A DNA stretch of 14,936 nt, taken from Bacteroidales bacterium. Its GTDB lineage: Bacteria; Bacteroidota; Bacteroidia; Bacteroidales; UBA932. The position numbers and the translations under genes are program-made. The notes beneath the pieces are model-generated. The model saw only the letters and a program-made list of their open reading frames with translations, had not been told where the DNA came from and did not search any database. Location of the stretch: contig JAAZCF010000079.1 in assembly GCA_012513425.1 (NCBI GenBank), positions 1-14,936 on the forward strand, written 5' to 3'. The stretch's first letter is position 1. Each line of letters starts with the position of its first letter. This document shows positions 14,136 to 14,936 of this stretch, one piece after another.

Positions 14136-14936
14136 ATGATGGCTGTTGAAAAAACTATTGTTGCCCTCATCTATGATTTTGATGGCACACTGTCTCCTTT
14201 GAATATGCAGGAATATGGTCTGATAGAGGCTTTGGGCGAAACTACAGACGAGTTTTGGGGCGGAAGTAACCGCATTGGCACAGAGAATTCCATGAGCTGT
14301 GTGTTGGCATATATGAAATATATGATGGATTTGGCAGCCAAAAAAAACATCTATCTCACTCGCAAGTTTCTCTCTCAGTTTGGTAATAAAATAGCATTGT
14401 TTCAGGGAGTAAAAGAATGGTTTTCTTTGATTAAAGAATACGGCAGCAAGCAAGGCGTTGAGGTAGAGCACTATATTATATCTTCCGGCCTCACTGAGCT
14501 GATTGAGTCTACAATCATTGCTGACGATTTGAAAAAAGTGTTTGCATGCTCTTATCTTTATGATGAAAATGGTAAGGCTTGTTGGCCTGCTGTGGCCGTT
14601 GATTATACTGCTAAGACTCAATTTTTGTTTAAGATTTCCAAAGGCATCATGGATATCAGCGATAACAAGCTGTTGAATGACAGCCAAAAAGATGAAGATA
14701 AGAGAATTCCTTTTACCAATATGATTTATTTCGGAGACGGAGAGACCGATGTACCTTGTATGAAGATTGTAAAAATGTTTGGTGGAAACTCAATAGCCAT
14801 TTATCAAAAAGATTGCTCCAAAAAAAATGCAACAGCAGAAAAGTTGCTATCTCAAGATAGGGTAAATTTTGTTTGCGATGCTGATTATTCGCAGGATAGC
14901 CAAGTTTACCGCACAGTTTGCAGCATTATCGACAAA
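14136..14936 (+). CDS. HAD-superfamily phosphatase, 5' part (267 codons)
   Basis: The frame is open from ATG 14136 (a second ATG follows at once) to the window edge, so the C-terminus is missing. HAD motifs are in order: DFDGTLSP (D14 nucleophile, D16 acid/base), the motif II serine in YIISSGL (about 113-119), a candidate motif III lysine in YTAKTQF (K160), and GDGETDVPCM (D201 and D205) as motif IV. About 95 residues separate motifs I and II, which fits a C1-type cap as in the phosphoserine phosphatase-like branch. It is therefore probably a cytosolic phosphomonoesterase on a small metabolite; the substrate is not evident. An open frame on the opposite strand in this region is a shadow. Confidence 0.88.
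   Translation, partial: MMAVEKTIVALIYDFDGTLSPLNMQEYGLIEALGETTDEFWGGSNRIGTENSMSCVLAYMKYMMDLAAKKNIYLTRKFLSQFGNKIALFQGVKEWFSLIKEYGSKQGVEVEHYIISSGLTELIESTIIADDLKKVFACSYLYDENGKACWPAVAVDYTAKTQFLFKISKGIMDISDNKLLNDSQKDEDKRIPFTNMIYFGDGETDVPCMKIVKMFGGNSIAIYQKDCSKKNATAEKLLSQDRVNFVCDADYSQDSQVYRTVCSIIDK

Noticed and set aside
14124..14687. Minus-strand 187-residue open frame
   Set aside because: It is fully opposite a HAD phosphatase frame that has all catalytic motifs and a promoter element.
1..14936. CRISPR arrays, tRNA or rRNA genes, insertion sequences, phage genes
   Set aside because: No regularly spaced repeats, cloverleaf candidates, transposase or integrase motifs were seen on reading both strands.

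Overview
The window looks like chromosome from a member of the Bacteroidales (Bacteroidota), probably host-associated and anaerobic or microaerobic. The reasons are a Bat aerotolerance cluster, several copies of the Bacteroidota -7 promoter element TAnnTTTG placed close upstream of start codons, A-rich leaders in place of strong Shine-Dalgarno sites, modest GC, and protein sequences that resemble Bacteroides-type homologues. No phage, integrase, insertion sequence, CRISPR array, rRNA or tRNA was seen.

Layout. (1) 1-4368, + strand: the end of a Bat cluster, with the 3' part of batC, then batD, then batE, followed by rmuC. batD carries an in-frame TGA at 1913-1915. Beyond it the same frame continues through the BatD cytoplasmic tail straight into BatE without a stop. 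(2) 4373-7862, - strand: a three-gene operon reading paaK (arylacetate-CoA ligase), a tandem-ACT protein and a sodium/solute symporter. Ahead of it is a complete-looking transcription attenuator: a 20-residue leader peptide with six consecutive Tyr codons, a 1:2 hairpin, a possible antiterminator and an intrinsic terminator. (3) 7876-9738, - strand: htpG. (4) 9861-11698, + strand: a 98-residue orphan protein and a DUF1846 (UPF0371) protein, each with its own promoter candidate. (5) 11699-12209: about 510 bases without a convincing gene, filled with imperfect direct, tandem and inverted repeats. (6) 12210-14055, - strand: a Met/Gly-rich exported Spy/CpxP-like protein overlapping an MFS transporter by 20 bases. 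(7) 14136 to the window end, + strand: a partial HAD-family phosphatase, divergent from the previous pair.

How the genes work together. The best signal is the attenuator. Six Tyr codons followed by mutually exclusive hairpins imply that the paaK operon is switched on when charged tRNA-Tyr is scarce. That fits uptake (symporter), CoA activation (PaaK) and amino-acid sensing (ACT) of an arylacetate such as 4-hydroxyphenylacetate for tyrosine synthesis by reductive carboxylation, rather than phenylacetate breakdown. The carboxylating indolepyruvate:ferredoxin oxidoreductase is not in this window. The second signal is the double irregularity in the Bat cluster (internal TGA and loss of the batD/batE boundary), which may be a real lesion, an unusual fusion or a sequence error.
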